Notes: generated by a model from the sequence alone, not told the origin. Positions 7,844-17,109 are shown, counted from the stretch's first letter. The stretch is 51,709 nucleotides of DNA from Halorubrum ezzemoulense DSM 17463 (GCF_002114285.1 NZ_NEDJ01000020.1:1-51709), one strand, 5' to 3'. Made by a program: numbers and translations.

Positions 7844-8827
7844 TCACCCGGTCACGGCGTCGCTCCCCGCCGGCGCGAGCAGGCGGCCGAGCGACAGGGC
7901 GCCCGCGGTCACGAGGCAGGCAGCGAACGCGATCGTGCCGAGCTTCCCGCCGAAGCCGACGAAGTACGGCGCCGCGCCGACGAACGCCACGCCGGCTGTC
8001 CCGCCGGCCAACAGCATCGCGCCGGGCCCGGGGATCCGCTCCGGGGTGGCCATCCCGGCGAACGACGCGCAGAAGGCGACCGCAGCGACCGCGTCGCCCG
8101 CGGCGAACAGCGGCGGACAGACGAGGCCGGCCGCGAGCCCGACGACGGCGGAGGCGACGACCGGGCCGTGGTCGAGCTGAACGCTCACGAGGTACGTGAC
8201 GGGCGCGGCGACGGCCGCCGCGGCGACGAGCCCCGTCGCGACGGCCGGCTCCGGGACCGTCCCCGCGCCGGGAGTCAGCCCGCCGAGCGCCGCCACCGAC
8301 AGGCAGCCGACGAACGCCGTCGTGCCGAGCTTCCCGCCGAACCCGTTGAACGCGCGCTTGGCGGCGACGAAGACGCCGGCGGCGACGAGGCCGGCGGCGG
8401 CCACCGACCCGAGTTCGGCGTCGGCCGCGGGGGTCGCCATCCCGACGAACGAACCGCAGTAGGCGGGGGCGCCGTACGTCTCGGTCAGGAGGTGCGCGCA
8501 GAGCCCAACGAGCGCGGACGCGACGACCGCGCCGACGCCCACCCGCACGGAGAGGGCGTACGTGACCGGCGCCGCGGCGGCGACGGCGGTCGCGTTGCCG
8601 AGGTCGGTCCGCGTGACGCCGAAGCCGTCCGTCCGCAGCGCGTCCCGGGTCTCCCTCGCGACGGTGGCGCCGAGGCTCACCGCGCCGACCGCGAGGACGA
8701 CCGCGCCGGCCAGCAGGTTCGGTCCGCCTCCGGCGCCGCCGGCCAACCCCGCGGCCGCCGCGACGCTCATTCCGCCCCCGGCGCCGGCCAGGGCGATCGC
8801 TCCGAGTGCGTGGATCGCTCGTGTCAC
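7844..8827 (-). CDS. Multi-pass membrane protein with internal duplication
   Basis: A 327-residue, very hydrophobic alanine- and glycine-rich protein with about ten membrane segments and no family I recognise. It is built of two similar halves. Each carries a VVASAxVGL segment, a cysteine followed by SFxGMATP, and later a GFGGKLGTxAFxxC segment; the first set lies near residues 110-180 and the second near 225-315. Such tandem halves are typical of channels and carriers formed by gene duplication. It starts at a GTG with a TATA-like gatacc about 27 nt upstream. It lies upstream of the formate dehydrogenase gene on the same strand with a gap of some 150 bp or more, so a role in formate or anion movement is conceivable but is only inference from position. 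Confidence 0.7.
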   Translation of the reverse strand: MTRAIHALGAIALAGAGGGMSVAAAAGLAGGAGGGPNLLAGAVVLAVGAVSLGATVARETRDALRTDGFGVTRTDLGNATAVAAAAPVTYALSVRVGVGAVVASALVGLCAHLLTETYGAPAYCGSFVGMATPAADAELGSVAAAGLVAAGVFVAAKRAFNGFGGKLGTTAFVGCLSVAALGGLTPGAGTVPEPAVATGLVAAAAVAAPVTYLVSVQLDHGPVVASAVVGLAAGLVCPPLFAAGDAVAAVAFCASFAGMATPERIPGPGAMLLAGGTAGVAFVGAAPYFVGFGGKLGTIAFAACLVTAGALSLGRLLAPAGSDAVTG

Positions 8828-8957
8828 GGCTGCGACTCCGGGGCGCGGACCGATACCGACCGGCCCTCAGTATTGCGGGTGTTCTCTGCGAGACCCGGTC
8901 ACGGGACCGGTGTATCGTGGATCAGGCATTTGTACCCGTCGTGCTAACCCCGATCTG

Positions 8958-9653
8958 ATGGGAACCGAAGGGAAGCCGGCGGACGACGGTGTCGCGGCCG
9001 CGCACGGGGGCGTTCGCGCCGGCGTCGCGATCCACGGGACCGAGGGGTGTCCGGTCGTCGCCGCGTCGACCGTCCACGACGGACCGATAACCGGCGTCAA
9101 CTGGACGCACGTGGGTGACACGCACACCGAGGAGTTCCGCGCCCGCGACCCGGACGCGGTCGACCGCGCGGAGGGGGTCCCGACGCCCACCTCGGTCGTC
9201 GACCTCGGCGACGAGCGGGTGTACCGGTACGACCGCCCGCGCGACGGGGCGTGCGCCTGCCGGATAATCGAGGAGCTCGACTGCCCGATCGCGGACGCCC
9301 GCGCCGAGGACGGCGTCCTCCTCCTGACGCTCCACCTCCCCGACCTCGAACGCCTGCGCGACATCGTCTCGGCGCTCGACGGGACGGCGGAGCGCGTCGA
9401 GGTCCGCTACCTCGTCGAGGGGTCGGCGCGCGGCGACGAGGTGTCGGACCGGACCCTCGTCGACCGCGGCCGCCTCACCGATCGCCAGTGCGAGGTGTTG
9501 CGGACCGCCTACCGCATGGGCTACTTCGAACGCCCCCGCGACGCCAACGCGAGCGCGGTCGCCGACGCGCTCGACATCTCTCCCTCGACGTTCGCCGAGC
9601 ACCTCGCGACCGCACAGCGGAAGCTCTTGGAGGAGACGCTCGCGGAGAACTGA
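8958..9653 (+). CDS. Bat-type helix-turn-helix transcriptional regulator
   Basis: A 231-residue regulator. The C-terminal part, from RGRLTDRQCEVLRTAYRMGYF to the end, is the bacterio-opsin activator helix-turn-helix, with the recognition region SAVADALDISPSTFAEHL. The N-terminal 150 residues have no clear sensor motif; they include a cysteine pair (CAC, in DGACACRII) that could bind metal or respond to redox. Proteins of this group are usually small haloarchaeal transcription regulators. It is divergent from the duplicated membrane protein and formate dehydrogenase genes, so it could control them; that is inference from position. The ATG chosen gives MGTEGKPADD; a TATA-like atttgta lies near 27-30 nt upstream. 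Confidence 0.82.
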   Translation: MGTEGKPADDGVAAAHGGVRAGVAIHGTEGCPVVAASTVHDGPITGVNWTHVGDTHTEEFRARDPDAVDRAEGVPTPTSVVDLGDERVYRYDRPRDGACACRIIEELDCPIADARAEDGVLLLTLHLPDLERLRDIVSALDGTAERVEVRYLVEGSARGDEVSDRTLVDRGRLTDRQCEVLRTAYRMGYFERPRDANASAVADALDISPSTFAEHLATAQRKLLEETLAEN

Positions 9654-9674
9654 GGGCTCTGCTCCCCCGCCGCG

Positions 9675-10160
9675 TCAGGCGGCGTGTTCGTTGATCGCGG
9701 ATTCGAGCGTCGCCCGGTCCTGCGCGCCGACGAACCGGTCGACCGCCTCGCCGCCGGCGAACAGGACGAGCGTCGGGATGCTGCGCGCGCCCAGCTGCTG
9801 GGCGACCGCCTGGTTCGCGTCGACGTCGACCTTGGCGATCGCGGCGTCGCTTTCGGCCGCGAGCGCCTCGATCGTGGGCTCCATCATCTGACAGGGGCCA
9901 CACCAGTCGGCGTAACAGTCCACGAGGACGACGTCGTGCTCGTCGACCGTGCGCTGGAGTTCGTCCGGTCCGTTCACGTGGATCGGCTCGTCCGGGGTCG
10001 CCGCCCCGCCGTCGCCCGTCTCGGTTCCGGCGCCCTCGTCGAGCGCGTCGCCGTCGCCGAGGCGCGCTTCCAGCTCTCGGCGCTTCTGCTCGCGAATCCG
10101 CTCGCGCTCGGTCTTCGCGTCGTCTCCCGTCGATTCGTTCGCTTCGGCGGCGTCGCTCAT
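9675..10160 (-). CDS. trxA: Thioredoxin with charged N-terminal extension
   Basis: Residues 57-161 form a thioredoxin domain with the active-site CGPC at 87-90 (in YADWCGPCQMM) and the cis-proline loop in RSIPTLVLF. It should reduce protein disulfides in the cytoplasm. The first 56 residues are an unusual addition: an acidic start, then a highly charged helix (ERERIREQKRRELEARL, near 19-35) and a glycine- and acid-rich linker. Such extensions could mediate dimerisation or partner binding; no signal peptide is present. A TATA-like element 27 nt upstream supports the ATG. The gene lies just downstream of the cobalamin operon end but has its own promoter. Confidence 0.92.
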   Translation of the reverse strand: MSDAAEANESTGDDAKTERERIREQKRRELEARLGDGDALDEGAGTETGDGGAATPDEPIHVNGPDELQRTVDEHDVVLVDCYADWCGPCQMMEPTIEALAAESDAAIAKVDVDANQAVAQQLGARSIPTLVLFAGGEAVDRFVGAQDRATLESAINEHAA

Positions 10161-10183
10161 GCGCCAGTATTGGGTGTTTAGGA

Positions 10184-10191
10184 CAATATAC
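10184..10191 (-). promoter_or_regulatory. TATA-like element of trxA
   Basis: On the minus strand gtatattg is centred 27 nt upstream of the thioredoxin ATG, which fits a leaderless promoter between cbiP and trxA and separates the latter from the cobalamin operon. Confidence 0.6.
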
Positions 10192-10217
10192 TTTCCGCCT
10201 TCGGATCCCCCGTCGCC

Positions 10218-11843
10218 TCACTCCGCGGACCCGAGGAGCTCGTCGAGCCCGGCGGCGGCCAGGTCCACGTGGTCCGCGACGAGGTCGGCCGCGCGCTCGT
10301 ACGGCGACCGGTCGGCGGTCGTCGCGTCCGGGCGCGTCCGGCCCGCGCTCGCGAAGACCGTCTCGACGAAGGCGTCGCGCACGGCCGCCGTCTCGAAGAG
10401 TCCGTGGAGGTACGTCCCGAGGACGCGGTCGGTGGCGACGCCCTCGGCACCGAGCGGCTCGGTCGCGAGCAGCGTCGCCGCGGCGTCCCGCTCCCCGTCG
10501 TCGAGGACCCGCGTCCGCCCGGCGCGGATCTCGTAGCCCGTCGCGCGCCCCTCGGCGCCGGCGATCGGGCCGACGCCGTCGACCGCCCGGGTGACGCGCT
10601 CGACGCGCTTCTCCGTCGAGAACCGCGTCTCGACTGGCAGGAGGCCGACCCCCGGAACCGCTTCGCGGTCGCCGACGCCCTCGACGGCCGCGTCGAGGAG
10701 CCGTTCGCCGAGCAGCTGGTACCCGCCGCAGACGCCGACCACGGGGGCGTCGAACGCGCGCAGCGCGCCGTCGAAGCCGGCCTCGCGGAGTGCGAGCAGG
10801 TCGTCGACGGTGTTCTTCGACCCCGGGAGGACCACCGCGTCGACCCCGTCGAGCGCGGCGTCGAGCGGGAGGTAGGCGACGCGGACTCCCGGCTCGCGCG
10901 CGAGCGGCTCCAGGTCGGTGAAGTTCGAGATGCGCGGCAGCCGCGGGACCCCGACCCGGACGGCCTCGTCGTCCGGAACGCCGTCGTCGGTGCCGAGGAC
11001 GCCGCCGCTACCGGTCCCGCCGCCACCGCTTCCGTCCTCGGCGGTCGCCGCGTCGGGCAGCGAGAGGCTGTCCTCCGCCGGGAGCCCCGGGTCGTCGTGC
11101 GGGACGACGCCGACGACGGGCACGCCGGTTCGGGCCTCGATCTCGTCGATCCCGGGTTCGAGGAGGGCCGGGTCGCCGCGGAACTTCGTGATCACGGCGC
11201 CGCACACGCGCTCGCGGAGGTCGTCGGGGAGCAGTTCGAGGGTCCCGTAGAGGCTCGCGAACGCGCCGCCGCGCTCGATGTCGACCGCGATCAGGATCGC
11301 CGCGTCCGCGAACCGCGCGCACTCGACGTTCGCGAGGTCGCGGTCGTGGAGGTTGATCTCGGCGATGCTCCCCGCGCCTTCGGCGACGATCACGTCGTGG
11401 TCGGCCGCGAGGCGCTCGTGGGCGGCGACCGCGGCGTCGCGGGCGGTCGCCCAGTGGTCGTCGTAGTACGTCGACGCCGGAGCGTTCGCGACCGCCTCGC
11501 CGTCGACGATCACCTGGCTCTCGCCGCCGCCGCGCGGCTTGAGCAGGACGGGGTTCACGTCGGTCGTCGGCACGGTCTCGGCCGCCCGGGCCTGGACGTG
11601 TTGGGAGACGCCGACCTCGCCCCACTCGCCGTCCGGGGCGAGCGCGACCCGCGCGTTGTTGCTCATGTTCTGGGCCTTGTACGGTGCGACCGAGACGCCG
11701 CGCCGCGCGAGCAGTCGGCAGAGCCCGGCCGCCAGCGTGCTCTTGCCGACGTGGCTCGCGGTACCCGCGATCAGCACCGTGTCGGCGTCACTCTCCGGGT
11801 CCGCCTCGGCCCCGCCGCCCTCGTCCGCGCCGGCGTCGGTCAC
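10218..11843 (-). CDS. cbiP: Cobyric acid synthase (adenosylcobyrate amidation)
   Basis: CbiP uses glutamine and ATP to amidate side chains b, d, e and g of adenosylcobyrinic acid a,c-diamide, giving adenosylcobyric acid. The 541-residue product begins with a disordered acidic tail and then has the nucleotide loop [10 protein letters not shown] near residues 27-36 and YKAQNMSNN, both typical of CbiP/CobQ. The C-terminal half is a class I glutamine amidotransferase domain with the nucleophile in [11 protein letters not shown]. An insert rich in Gly and Ser (near residue 265-285, GGGGTGSGG) separates the domains. It starts with GTG, 19 bp after cobA stops, and is the last gene of the cobalamin operon. 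Confidence 0.93.
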   Translation of the reverse strand: MTDAGADEGGGAEADPESDADTVLIAGTASHVGKSTLAAGLCRLLARRGVSVAPYKAQNMSNNARVALAPDGEWGEVGVSQHVQARAAETVPTTDVNPVLLKPRGGGESQVIVDGEAVANAPASTYYDDHWATARDAAVAAHERLAADHDVIVAEGAGSIAEINLHDRDLANVECARFADAAILIAVDIERGGAFASLYGTLELLPDDLRERVCGAVITKFRGDPALLEPGIDEIEARTGVPVVGVVPHDDPGLPAEDSLSLPDAATAEDGSGGGGTGSGGVLGTDDGVPDDEAVRVGVPRLPRISNFTDLEPLAREPGVRVAYLPLDAALDGVDAVVLPGSKNTVDDLLALREAGFDGALRAFDAPVVGVCGGYQLLGERLLDAAVEGVGDREAVPGVGLLPVETRFSTEKRVERVTRAVDGVGPIAGAEGRATGYEIRAGRTRVLDDGERDAAATLLATEPLGAEGVATDRVLGTYLHGLFETAAVRDAFVETVFASAGRTRPDATTADRSPYERAADLVADHVDLAAAGLDELLGSAE

Positions 11844-11862
11844 GGTCGCGCGGCCCTCATCG

Positions 11863-12615
11863 TCAGTACTCCGTCCCCCTGCGCGCCCGCTGACCGTCGT
11901 CGAACGGGTGGGCGACCTTGCGGACGTTCGAGATCAGATCGGCGACGCCGTCAAGATAGTCCGGTTCGGCGTGGCTTCCGGTGAGGACGAGTTCGAGGTC
12001 CTCGGGCTTCGACTCGGCGAGGCGGACGACCTCGTCGGGGGCGACGAGCCCGCGGTCGGCCGCGTACAGCAGCTCGTCGAGTATCAGCAGGTGGACGCCC
12101 GCCTCGGGCGCCCCGTCGAGTGCGAGCGGCTCGGTCAGGTCTGCCTCCGCAGCGCCCATGACGAGCGCCTCCGCGCGGTCGAAGGCGGCCGCCGCCTTCG
12201 CCTCGTGCTCGTCGTCGGCCGACCCGTCGAGCAGGCCGTGCCAGCCGTAGTGACCGGCGTTCTCGTAGGTGAAGCCCGGAACGGCCGCGATCGCGTTGTA
12301 CTCGCCCCTGACGCCCTCGACGCTGTCCGCGCCGCCCTGCATGAACTGGAGCATGTGGACGCGGTAGCCGTGGCCCGCGGCCCGGAAGCCCATCCCCATC
12401 GCCGCGGTGGTCTTCCCCTTGCCGTCGCCCCAGAACGCCTGGACCAGTCCGAACTCCTCGGGGGCGGCCGGCTCGATCGGCTCCGGCTCCGGGGCCGCGC
12501 CGCCGCCCGGGGTGCGGGCGCGGTCGCCTGCGGCTCCCTCGCCGGCGTCGGTCGGTGTTTCCTCGTCCGCGTCGGTCGGTTCCTCGTCGTCGGTGTCGTC
12601 GTGGTTCGTGGTCAT
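11863..12615 (-). CDS. cobA: Corrinoid adenosyltransferase, CobA type
   Basis: This 250-residue enzyme adds the 5'-deoxyadenosyl group of ATP to cob(I)yrinic acid diamide or cobinamide. The P-loop [12 protein letters not shown] is the CobA/CobO signature, followed by MLQFMQGG and the conserved [10 protein letters not shown] with its Walker B acidic residue. An N-terminal acidic, low-complexity tail of about 50 residues precedes the domain, as is common in haloarchaeal versions. The ATG overlaps the TGA of cbiZ by four bases (ATGA), indicating translational coupling. Adenosylation is needed before the CbiP step encoded next. Confidence 0.92.
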   Translation of the reverse strand: MTTNHDDTDDEEPTDADEETPTDAGEGAAGDRARTPGGGAAPEPEPIEPAAPEEFGLVQAFWGDGKGKTTAAMGMGFRAAGHGYRVHMLQFMQGGADSVEGVRGEYNAIAAVPGFTYENAGHYGWHGLLDGSADDEHEAKAAAAFDRAEALVMGAAEADLTEPLALDGAPEAGVHLLILDELLYAADRGLVAPDEVVRLAESKPEDLELVLTGSHAEPDYLDGVADLISNVRKVAHPFDDGQRARRGTEY

Positions 12616-13376
12616 GGGTCGAAAACCTCCGCCCGGTCGCCGGTGACGACGCCGTGTTCGGCGTCGGCCGCCGGTCCGGGCACGTCGCCGTCCGGGTACC
12701 GCGACCGCAGGCTCGCGCGGACCGCGTCCCGGACGCAGGCGCGGGCCGCCCCGCCGACCGCCGTGGCGCTCCCGGAGAACTCCGCCGGCTCGCCCTCCGG
12801 ATCGTCGGCGACGACGACGGCGTCGCTCGTCGTCCCCGGAATCCCCGCCCCCGCGAGCAGCGTCGCCGTCTTCGCCTCGGCCGCGACCGCGACGAGGTTC
12901 GCCGCGGCCCCGGGGGCGAGCCGCCGCGTCGCGCCGACGATCAGGTTCACCGTTCCGGGGGGGTCGACCGGCGAGCCGGCGGCGTCGGCGCCCGAATCGA
13001 CCGGCTCGCCCTCGTCCGTCGGCTCCATCGGCAGCATCGCGGGGTTCGAGAGGCCGACCGTCGCGTACGCGACGACCGGCCCGAGCCGCGCGCCGCGGGC
13101 GTGCTCCATCGAGACACCCGTGAACAGCGTCGGCGGCGCGTCGCGGTCGCCGTCGCTCCCCTCGGCGCTCCGCCCGTCCGCTTCGGCGGCGAACCCCGCC
13201 CGCGCCAGCCGCTCGTCGCGGTAGGCCCCGAGGTCGGTCCGGGCGAACCCCTTCGGGACGGTGACGTTGTACGCGGTCGCCGCCCGCGACCGCCCGCCGT
13301 CCCACCCGGTCGAGAGCCAGCGCGTCCCCGGCCGCCGGAGCCGGAGGACGCCCTCGCTGACGGTCGCCTCAAACAT
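12612..13376 (-). CDS. cbiZ: Adenosylcobinamide amidohydrolase
   Basis: CbiZ cleaves the aminopropanol side chain of scavenged adenosylcobinamide, returning adenosylcobyric acid to the synthesis pathway; this is the archaeal route of corrinoid salvage. The 254-residue sequence fits the family over its length, with RWLSTGWDGG near the N-terminus, central SNPAMLP and a VNLIVGATRRLAPGAAANL block. An acidic insert (DEGEPVDSGADAAG) looks like halophilic decoration. I chose the ATG at 13376 (MFEATV) over a GTG at 13388; the chosen start overlaps the end of cobD by eight bases. It is placed inside the de novo operon between cobD and cobA. Confidence 0.88.
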   Translation of the reverse strand: MFEATVSEGVLRLRRPGTRWLSTGWDGGRSRAATAYNVTVPKGFARTDLGAYRDERLARAGFAAEADGRSAEGSDGDRDAPPTLFTGVSMEHARGARLGPVVAYATVGLSNPAMLPMEPTDEGEPVDSGADAAGSPVDPPGTVNLIVGATRRLAPGAAANLVAVAAEAKTATLLAGAGIPGTTSDAVVVADDPEGEPAEFSGSATAVGGAARACVRDAVRASLRSRYPDGDVPGPAADAEHGVVTGDRAEVFDP

Positions 13377-14448
13377 CGGCGTCCCCACCTCCGCCGCCGT
13401 CTCCCGTCTCGGCGTCCGCTTCGTCGTCGTCTTCCTCGTCGTCGACGCCGAGCGCCGCGAGGAGCCGGTCGTTCTCCGCCGGGCGGCGGACCGCGACCCT
13501 GACGTGCGAGTCGAGGCCCCGGAACGTCCGCGCGTCGCGGACGGCGACGCCCCGCTCCCGGGCGCGCGCGACGACGCGGTCCACGTCGCGGTCGCCGACG
13601 TCGACGAGCAGGAACGGGGCCGCGGAGGGCGCCACGTCGTACCGCTCGCCGAGGCCGGTCCGCAGCCGCCCGCGCTCGCGGCGGACGCGGTCGCGGGTCT
13701 CGCGGACGAACTCCGTCTGCCGGAGGCAGTACTCCCCGGTCGCGAGCGCCGGGGCGCTCACGTTCCACGCCCGGCGCGCGCCCCGCATCGCCGCGCCGAG
13801 GTCGCCCGTCGCGACCGCGAATCCGACCCGGATCCCGGGGAGCCCGAACAGCTTGGTGAGCGCCCGCGCGACGACGACGCCGTCGGTGCCCGCGAGCGAC
13901 TCGCGCTCGGTGAACCCGAGGAACGCCTCGTCGACGAGCAGCACGGTGTCGGCCGCGCGGCAACGCTCCGCGAACGCGAGCAGCGCCTCGCGGTCGTAGC
14001 CGGCCCCGGTCGGGTTGTTCGGCGTACAGACGACCGCCAGGGCGTGGCCGCGCGGGTCGGCGTCGAGGACGCGCTCGGCGTCGACGAACGAGGGATCGCC
14101 GCCCCGAAGTCGGACCTCGCGGGCGTACTCGCCGAAACTCGGCGCGGGGAGCAGGGCCGAGTCGCCCGGGTCGACCGCGAGCGCGATCGCCGTCCGGATC
14201 GCGGCCAGCCCGCCGGGCGTCGGGACCACATTTTCGGGCTCGCAGCCGACGTAGTCGGCCGCGGCCGCCCGGAACACTTCCGGGGGCTCCGGCGGGTACG
14301 TCCGCGCCGTCTCGAAGGCCGCGCGGTAGACGCGCTCGACGCCTGCCGGGACCGCCGGGTTCGTGTTCGCGCTGAAGTCCAGCAGGTCCGGGTCGTCGGT
14401 ACTCCCGTGGGGTTCGCGTCCGAGCGCCGCCGCCCGCTCGCGGTTCAC
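13369..14448 (-). CDS. cobD: Threonine-phosphate decarboxylase / CobD-type aminotransferase
   Basis: A 359-residue PLP-dependent fold type I enzyme related to histidinol-phosphate aminotransferase. In cobalamin operons such proteins decarboxylate L-threonine O-3-phosphate to the (R)-1-amino-2-propanol phosphate that CbiB attaches to the corrin ring. Visible motifs are the substrate segment FSANTNP, the CTPNNPTG aspartate-loop region, and ALTKLFGLPGIRVGF with the lysine that forms the Schiff base. The C-terminus is an acidic low-complexity tail. It starts with GTG overlapping the cobY stop (GTGA). Sequence alone cannot fully exclude an aminotransferase role; the neighbours argue for the decarboxylase. 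Confidence 0.87.
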   Translation of the reverse strand: MNRERAAALGREPHGSTDDPDLLDFSANTNPAVPAGVERVYRAAFETARTYPPEPPEVFRAAAADYVGCEPENVVPTPGGLAAIRTAIALAVDPGDSALLPAPSFGEYAREVRLRGGDPSFVDAERVLDADPRGHALAVVCTPNNPTGAGYDREALLAFAERCRAADTVLLVDEAFLGFTERESLAGTDGVVVARALTKLFGLPGIRVGFAVATGDLGAAMRGARRAWNVSAPALATGEYCLRQTEFVRETRDRVRRERGRLRTGLGERYDVAPSAAPFLLVDVGDRDVDRVVARARERGVAVRDARTFRGLDSHVRVAVRRPAENDRLLAALGVDDEEDDDEADAETGDGGGGGDADV

Positions 14449-15209
14449 GGCCGGTCACCCCCCTCGGCGGGCTCCGGTTTGCCGAGCCAGTCGACTCCGC
14501 CGCTCGGGAGGGTCGGGGCGTCGCACTCGCCGGCGAGGATCCGCTCGGCGAGCCGACGGTCTCCGGGGCGGTTGACGTTGAGCGCGAGGCGGGCGTCGCG
14601 GGTCGCGCGGACGGCCTCGTCGCCCGCGCCGTCGATCGCTCCGACGACGTTGACGCCGGCCGGGACGCGCTCGTCGGGCGGGTCCACGGCTTCGCCAGCC
14701 GCTTCGTCGCCGTCGCCGTCGTCGTACCGGGTCGCGGCGTCGGCGCTCGCGCCCAGCCCGCGCTTGCGCGCGGCGGGGACGCGGACCGACAGGGAGTCGC
14801 TCCCGGCCGCGGCGTGCGCGTCGAGGACGGTGTCGACCGCCGGCCCGTCAAGCAGCGGGAGGTCGACCGCGACCGTGAGGACCGGCGGTTCCGGACCCTC
14901 GGCCAGCGCCGCCTGAAGATCCGCGACGTACCCGTCGCCCGGCGTGTCGACGACGGTCACTTCGACCGATCCCGCCCCCCGTTCGGCGCCGTCGGCGACC
15001 CGTCCGCCCCCGCTCGCCCGCTCGCCCAGTCGCTCGCGGGTCCGCGGCGTGTGTGGCGAGACGGCCGCGTACGCGGTCTCGACCCGGCTCGCGGCGAGGG
15101 TGTCGAGCGTCCGGTCGACCATCGACCGCCCGGCCACCGGCGCGAGCGGCTTCTCGCCCTCGCGGTCGAGTCGCGTGCCGCGGCCGCCGCACATCACGAG
15201 AGCGTCCAC
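14445..15209 (-). CDS. cobY: GTP:adenosylcobinamide-phosphate guanylyltransferase
   Basis: CobY is the archaeal replacement for bacterial CobU and transfers GMP to adenosylcobinamide phosphate. The N-terminal LVMCGGRGTRLDREGEKPL is the nucleotidyltransferase glycine-rich loop with its conserved lysine. VAVDLPLLDGPAV holds the acidic metal-binding residue, and NVNRPGD near the end is also family-typical. About 254 residues from a GTG at 15209, chosen because the family begins four or five residues before the glycine loop; a GTG at 15197 or ATG at 15194 is possible. The start lies inside the end of cobS, again a coupled junction. A Gly/Asp-rich insert (DDGDGDEAAGE) occurs near residue 180. Confidence 0.87.
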   Translation of the reverse strand: MDALVMCGGRGTRLDREGEKPLAPVAGRSMVDRTLDTLAASRVETAYAAVSPHTPRTRERLGERASGGGRVADGAERGAGSVEVTVVDTPGDGYVADLQAALAEGPEPPVLTVAVDLPLLDGPAVDTVLDAHAAAGSDSLSVRVPAARKRGLGASADAATRYDDGDGDEAAGEAVDPPDERVPAGVNVVGAIDGAGDEAVRATRDARLALNVNRPGDRRLAERILAGECDAPTLPSGGVDWLGKPEPAEGGDRP

Positions 15210-15997
15210 GCGATCACCCCCGCGTGTAGCCCGACGACGCGGGCGAGCTCGTTCGTCGCGCCGAGCACGTCGCCGCTGACCCCGCCCAGCCGCGAGCGCG
15301 CCCACGCGAACGCGAGCGCGGCGACGACGACCGCGGCGGTGATCGCGGCCGCGACGACGCCGGCGCCCCCGGAGCTGAGGCCCGCCCGCGCGCCCAGCGC
15401 CCCGGGCGTCGTCACGAGTGCGACGCCGGCGAGCGCCCGCGGGCCGGAGACCGCCGTCAGCGCCGACCCGAGCCCTTCGTGCGGGGCGTCGCCGACGCAG
15501 ACGAGCGCCGCCGTCGCGGCCTTCGCGCCCACCTCCGCGAGGACGACGAGGGCGACCGCGTCGCCGAGCGAGCGGGCCGCGACGCCCGTGACCGCCGCCC
15601 CCGCGGCGACGAGCCCGGCGACGACGAGCGCGAGCGCGACCGTCCCGCCCACGCCGAGCGCGGAGTCTTTCAGGACCGCCCGCCGCCGCTCGGCGTCGCC
15701 GTGGACGACCGCCGCGTCGCCGAGGTCCGCGACGCCGTCGAGGTGGGTGATCCCGGTGACGATGGAGAGCCACGCGGCGAACGCGACGCCGACCGTGAGC
15801 GGCGGCACCCGAACCGGCACCAGCGCGGCCGCGACGACCGGGAGCGAGACGAGCGCCCCGATCGCGTACCCGACCGCCGGCATCGCCGCTGGCGTCCGCC
15901 GGAACGCCTCCCAGTCGCGGTCGGTGCGGCCGACGGGGATCCGGGAGAGGAACCCGAGCGCGCCGCGGAGCGCCGCGACCGGTCTGGTCAGGACCAC
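15194..15997 (-). CDS. cobS: Adenosylcobinamide-GDP ribazoletransferase (cobalamin synthase)
   Basis: CobS is an integral membrane enzyme that joins adenosylcobinamide-GDP to alpha-ribazole in the last steps of cobamide assembly. The 267-residue product has the conserved N-terminal ALRGALGFLSRIPVG, the acidic motif HLDGVADLGDA, DSALGVGG and about six hydrophobic helices. I start at the GTG at 15997, which gives the family-like VVLTRPVAALRG; upstream in-frame sequence is arginine-rich out-of-frame translation of cbiB. The start overlaps the cbiB stop by ten bases and the stop overlaps cobY. Confidence 0.9.
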   Translation of the reverse strand: MVLTRPVAALRGALGFLSRIPVGRTDRDWEAFRRTPAAMPAVGYAIGALVSLPVVAAALVPVRVPPLTVGVAFAAWLSIVTGITHLDGVADLGDAAVVHGDAERRRAVLKDSALGVGGTVALALVVAGLVAAGAAVTGVAARSLGDAVALVVLAEVGAKAATAALVCVGDAPHEGLGSALTAVSGPRALAGVALVTTPGALGARAGLSSGGAGVVAAAITAAVVVAALAFAWARSRLGGVSGDVLGATNELARVVGLHAGVIAWTLS

Positions 15998-17109
15998 GCG
16001 ACCACCCCCGCGAGCGCGAGGACCCACGCCGCCGCGGCCGCGACGGTGACCCCGCCGGCGACGCCGACGAGCCGCACGGCGTCGCGGGCGGCCGCGGGCG
16101 ACGGCGCCTCCGGACCGCCGTCGAGGACGTACGCCCCCGGCTTCTCTAGGCGGACGCCGAGCGCGGCGGCGGCCGGCGCCATCGGCCAGCCCGAGTTCGG
16201 CGACGCCGGCTCGCGGGCCAGCGACCGGGCGCGCCGCAGGCTCCCGGGCGACCGGGCCGCGACGGCGAGACAGCACGCCGCGACCCGCGCCGGCAGGAAC
16301 ATCGCGGCGTCGTCGAGCCGGGCGCTGGCCCAGCCGACCGGCTTCGACCGGTAGCCGAGCATCGAGTCGAGCGTGTTCACCGCCTTCACCCAGGCCGCGG
16401 CCGCGACCCCCGCCGCCAGCGCGCTCTCGACGGTCGCGGCGCTCCCGGCGACCGTGGCCGTCACGCCGGTCGTGCCGGCCCCGGGACTCCCACCGACCGC
16501 CGCGACCGCGACGGCGCCGGTCGCGCCGGCGGCGAACCAGACGAGCGGTGCGACGAACCCGTCCGCGAGGTTCTCCGCGGCGCTCTCGACCGCAGCGCTA
16601 CGGAGCGCGGCCGGAGAGAGGTCGGCCGGGTCGCGCCCGACGGGCGCCCGGACCGACTCCCGGGCGGCGTCGGGATCGGTCTCGGTCTCGGCGACGACCT
16701 CGCCGGTCACGTCGAGCAGCATGCGGAGGCTCGCGACCGAGAAGCAGACGCCCGCCGCAGCGGCGACGGCGGCGACCGGGACGCCGCCGGGTCGCGGGCC
16801 GTGCGCGGCGGCCAGCCAGACGACCCCGCCGCAGAGTGCGGCCGCGGCGAGAGGGAGGCCGGCCGCGACCGCGACGCCGACGAGCCGAGGGCGGCCCCAC
16901 TCCCGGTCGAACCGGCCGACGAGGGTCCCGAACAGCGCGACTGGGTGGACGCGGTGCGGCGGCTCCGCGGCCGCGAGATCCAGCGCGAGGGCGAGCGCGA
17001 CCGGCGCGAGGAGCGTGGCAGCCGGAGCAATCAGCGCGGCGGCGGGTTCAGCGACCTGCGCGGCGACGGCCGGCTCGGTGGCCCCGACGGGCGCGGCGGC
17101 TCCCGTCAT
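15988..17109 (-). CDS. cbiB: Adenosylcobinamide-phosphate synthase
   Basis: CbiB is a membrane protein that attaches aminopropanol or its phosphate to the f carboxyl of adenosylcobyric acid, taking the product of CobD. The 373-residue sequence carries family motifs PPHRVHPVALFG, SAAVESAAENLADGFVAPLVWF, KAVNTLDSMLGYRS and NSGWPMAP and several hydrophobic segments. The N-terminal extension of about 30 residues is alanine-rich. The ATG overlaps the cbiA stop as ATGA, so translation is likely coupled. CbiB, CobS and CobY follow one another in the operon in pathway order. Confidence 0.92.
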   Translation of the reverse strand: MTGAAAPVGATEPAVAAQVAEPAAALIAPAATLLAPVALALALDLAAAEPPHRVHPVALFGTLVGRFDREWGRPRLVGVAVAAGLPLAAAALCGGVVWLAAAHGPRPGGVPVAAVAAAAGVCFSVASLRMLLDVTGEVVAETETDPDAARESVRAPVGRDPADLSPAALRSAAVESAAENLADGFVAPLVWFAAGATGAVAVAAVGGSPGAGTTGVTATVAGSAATVESALAAGVAAAAWVKAVNTLDSMLGYRSKPVGWASARLDDAAMFLPARVAACCLAVAARSPGSLRRARSLAREPASPNSGWPMAPAAAALGVRLEKPGAYVLDGGPEAPSPAAARDAVRLVGVAGGVTVAAAAAWVLALAGVVAWS

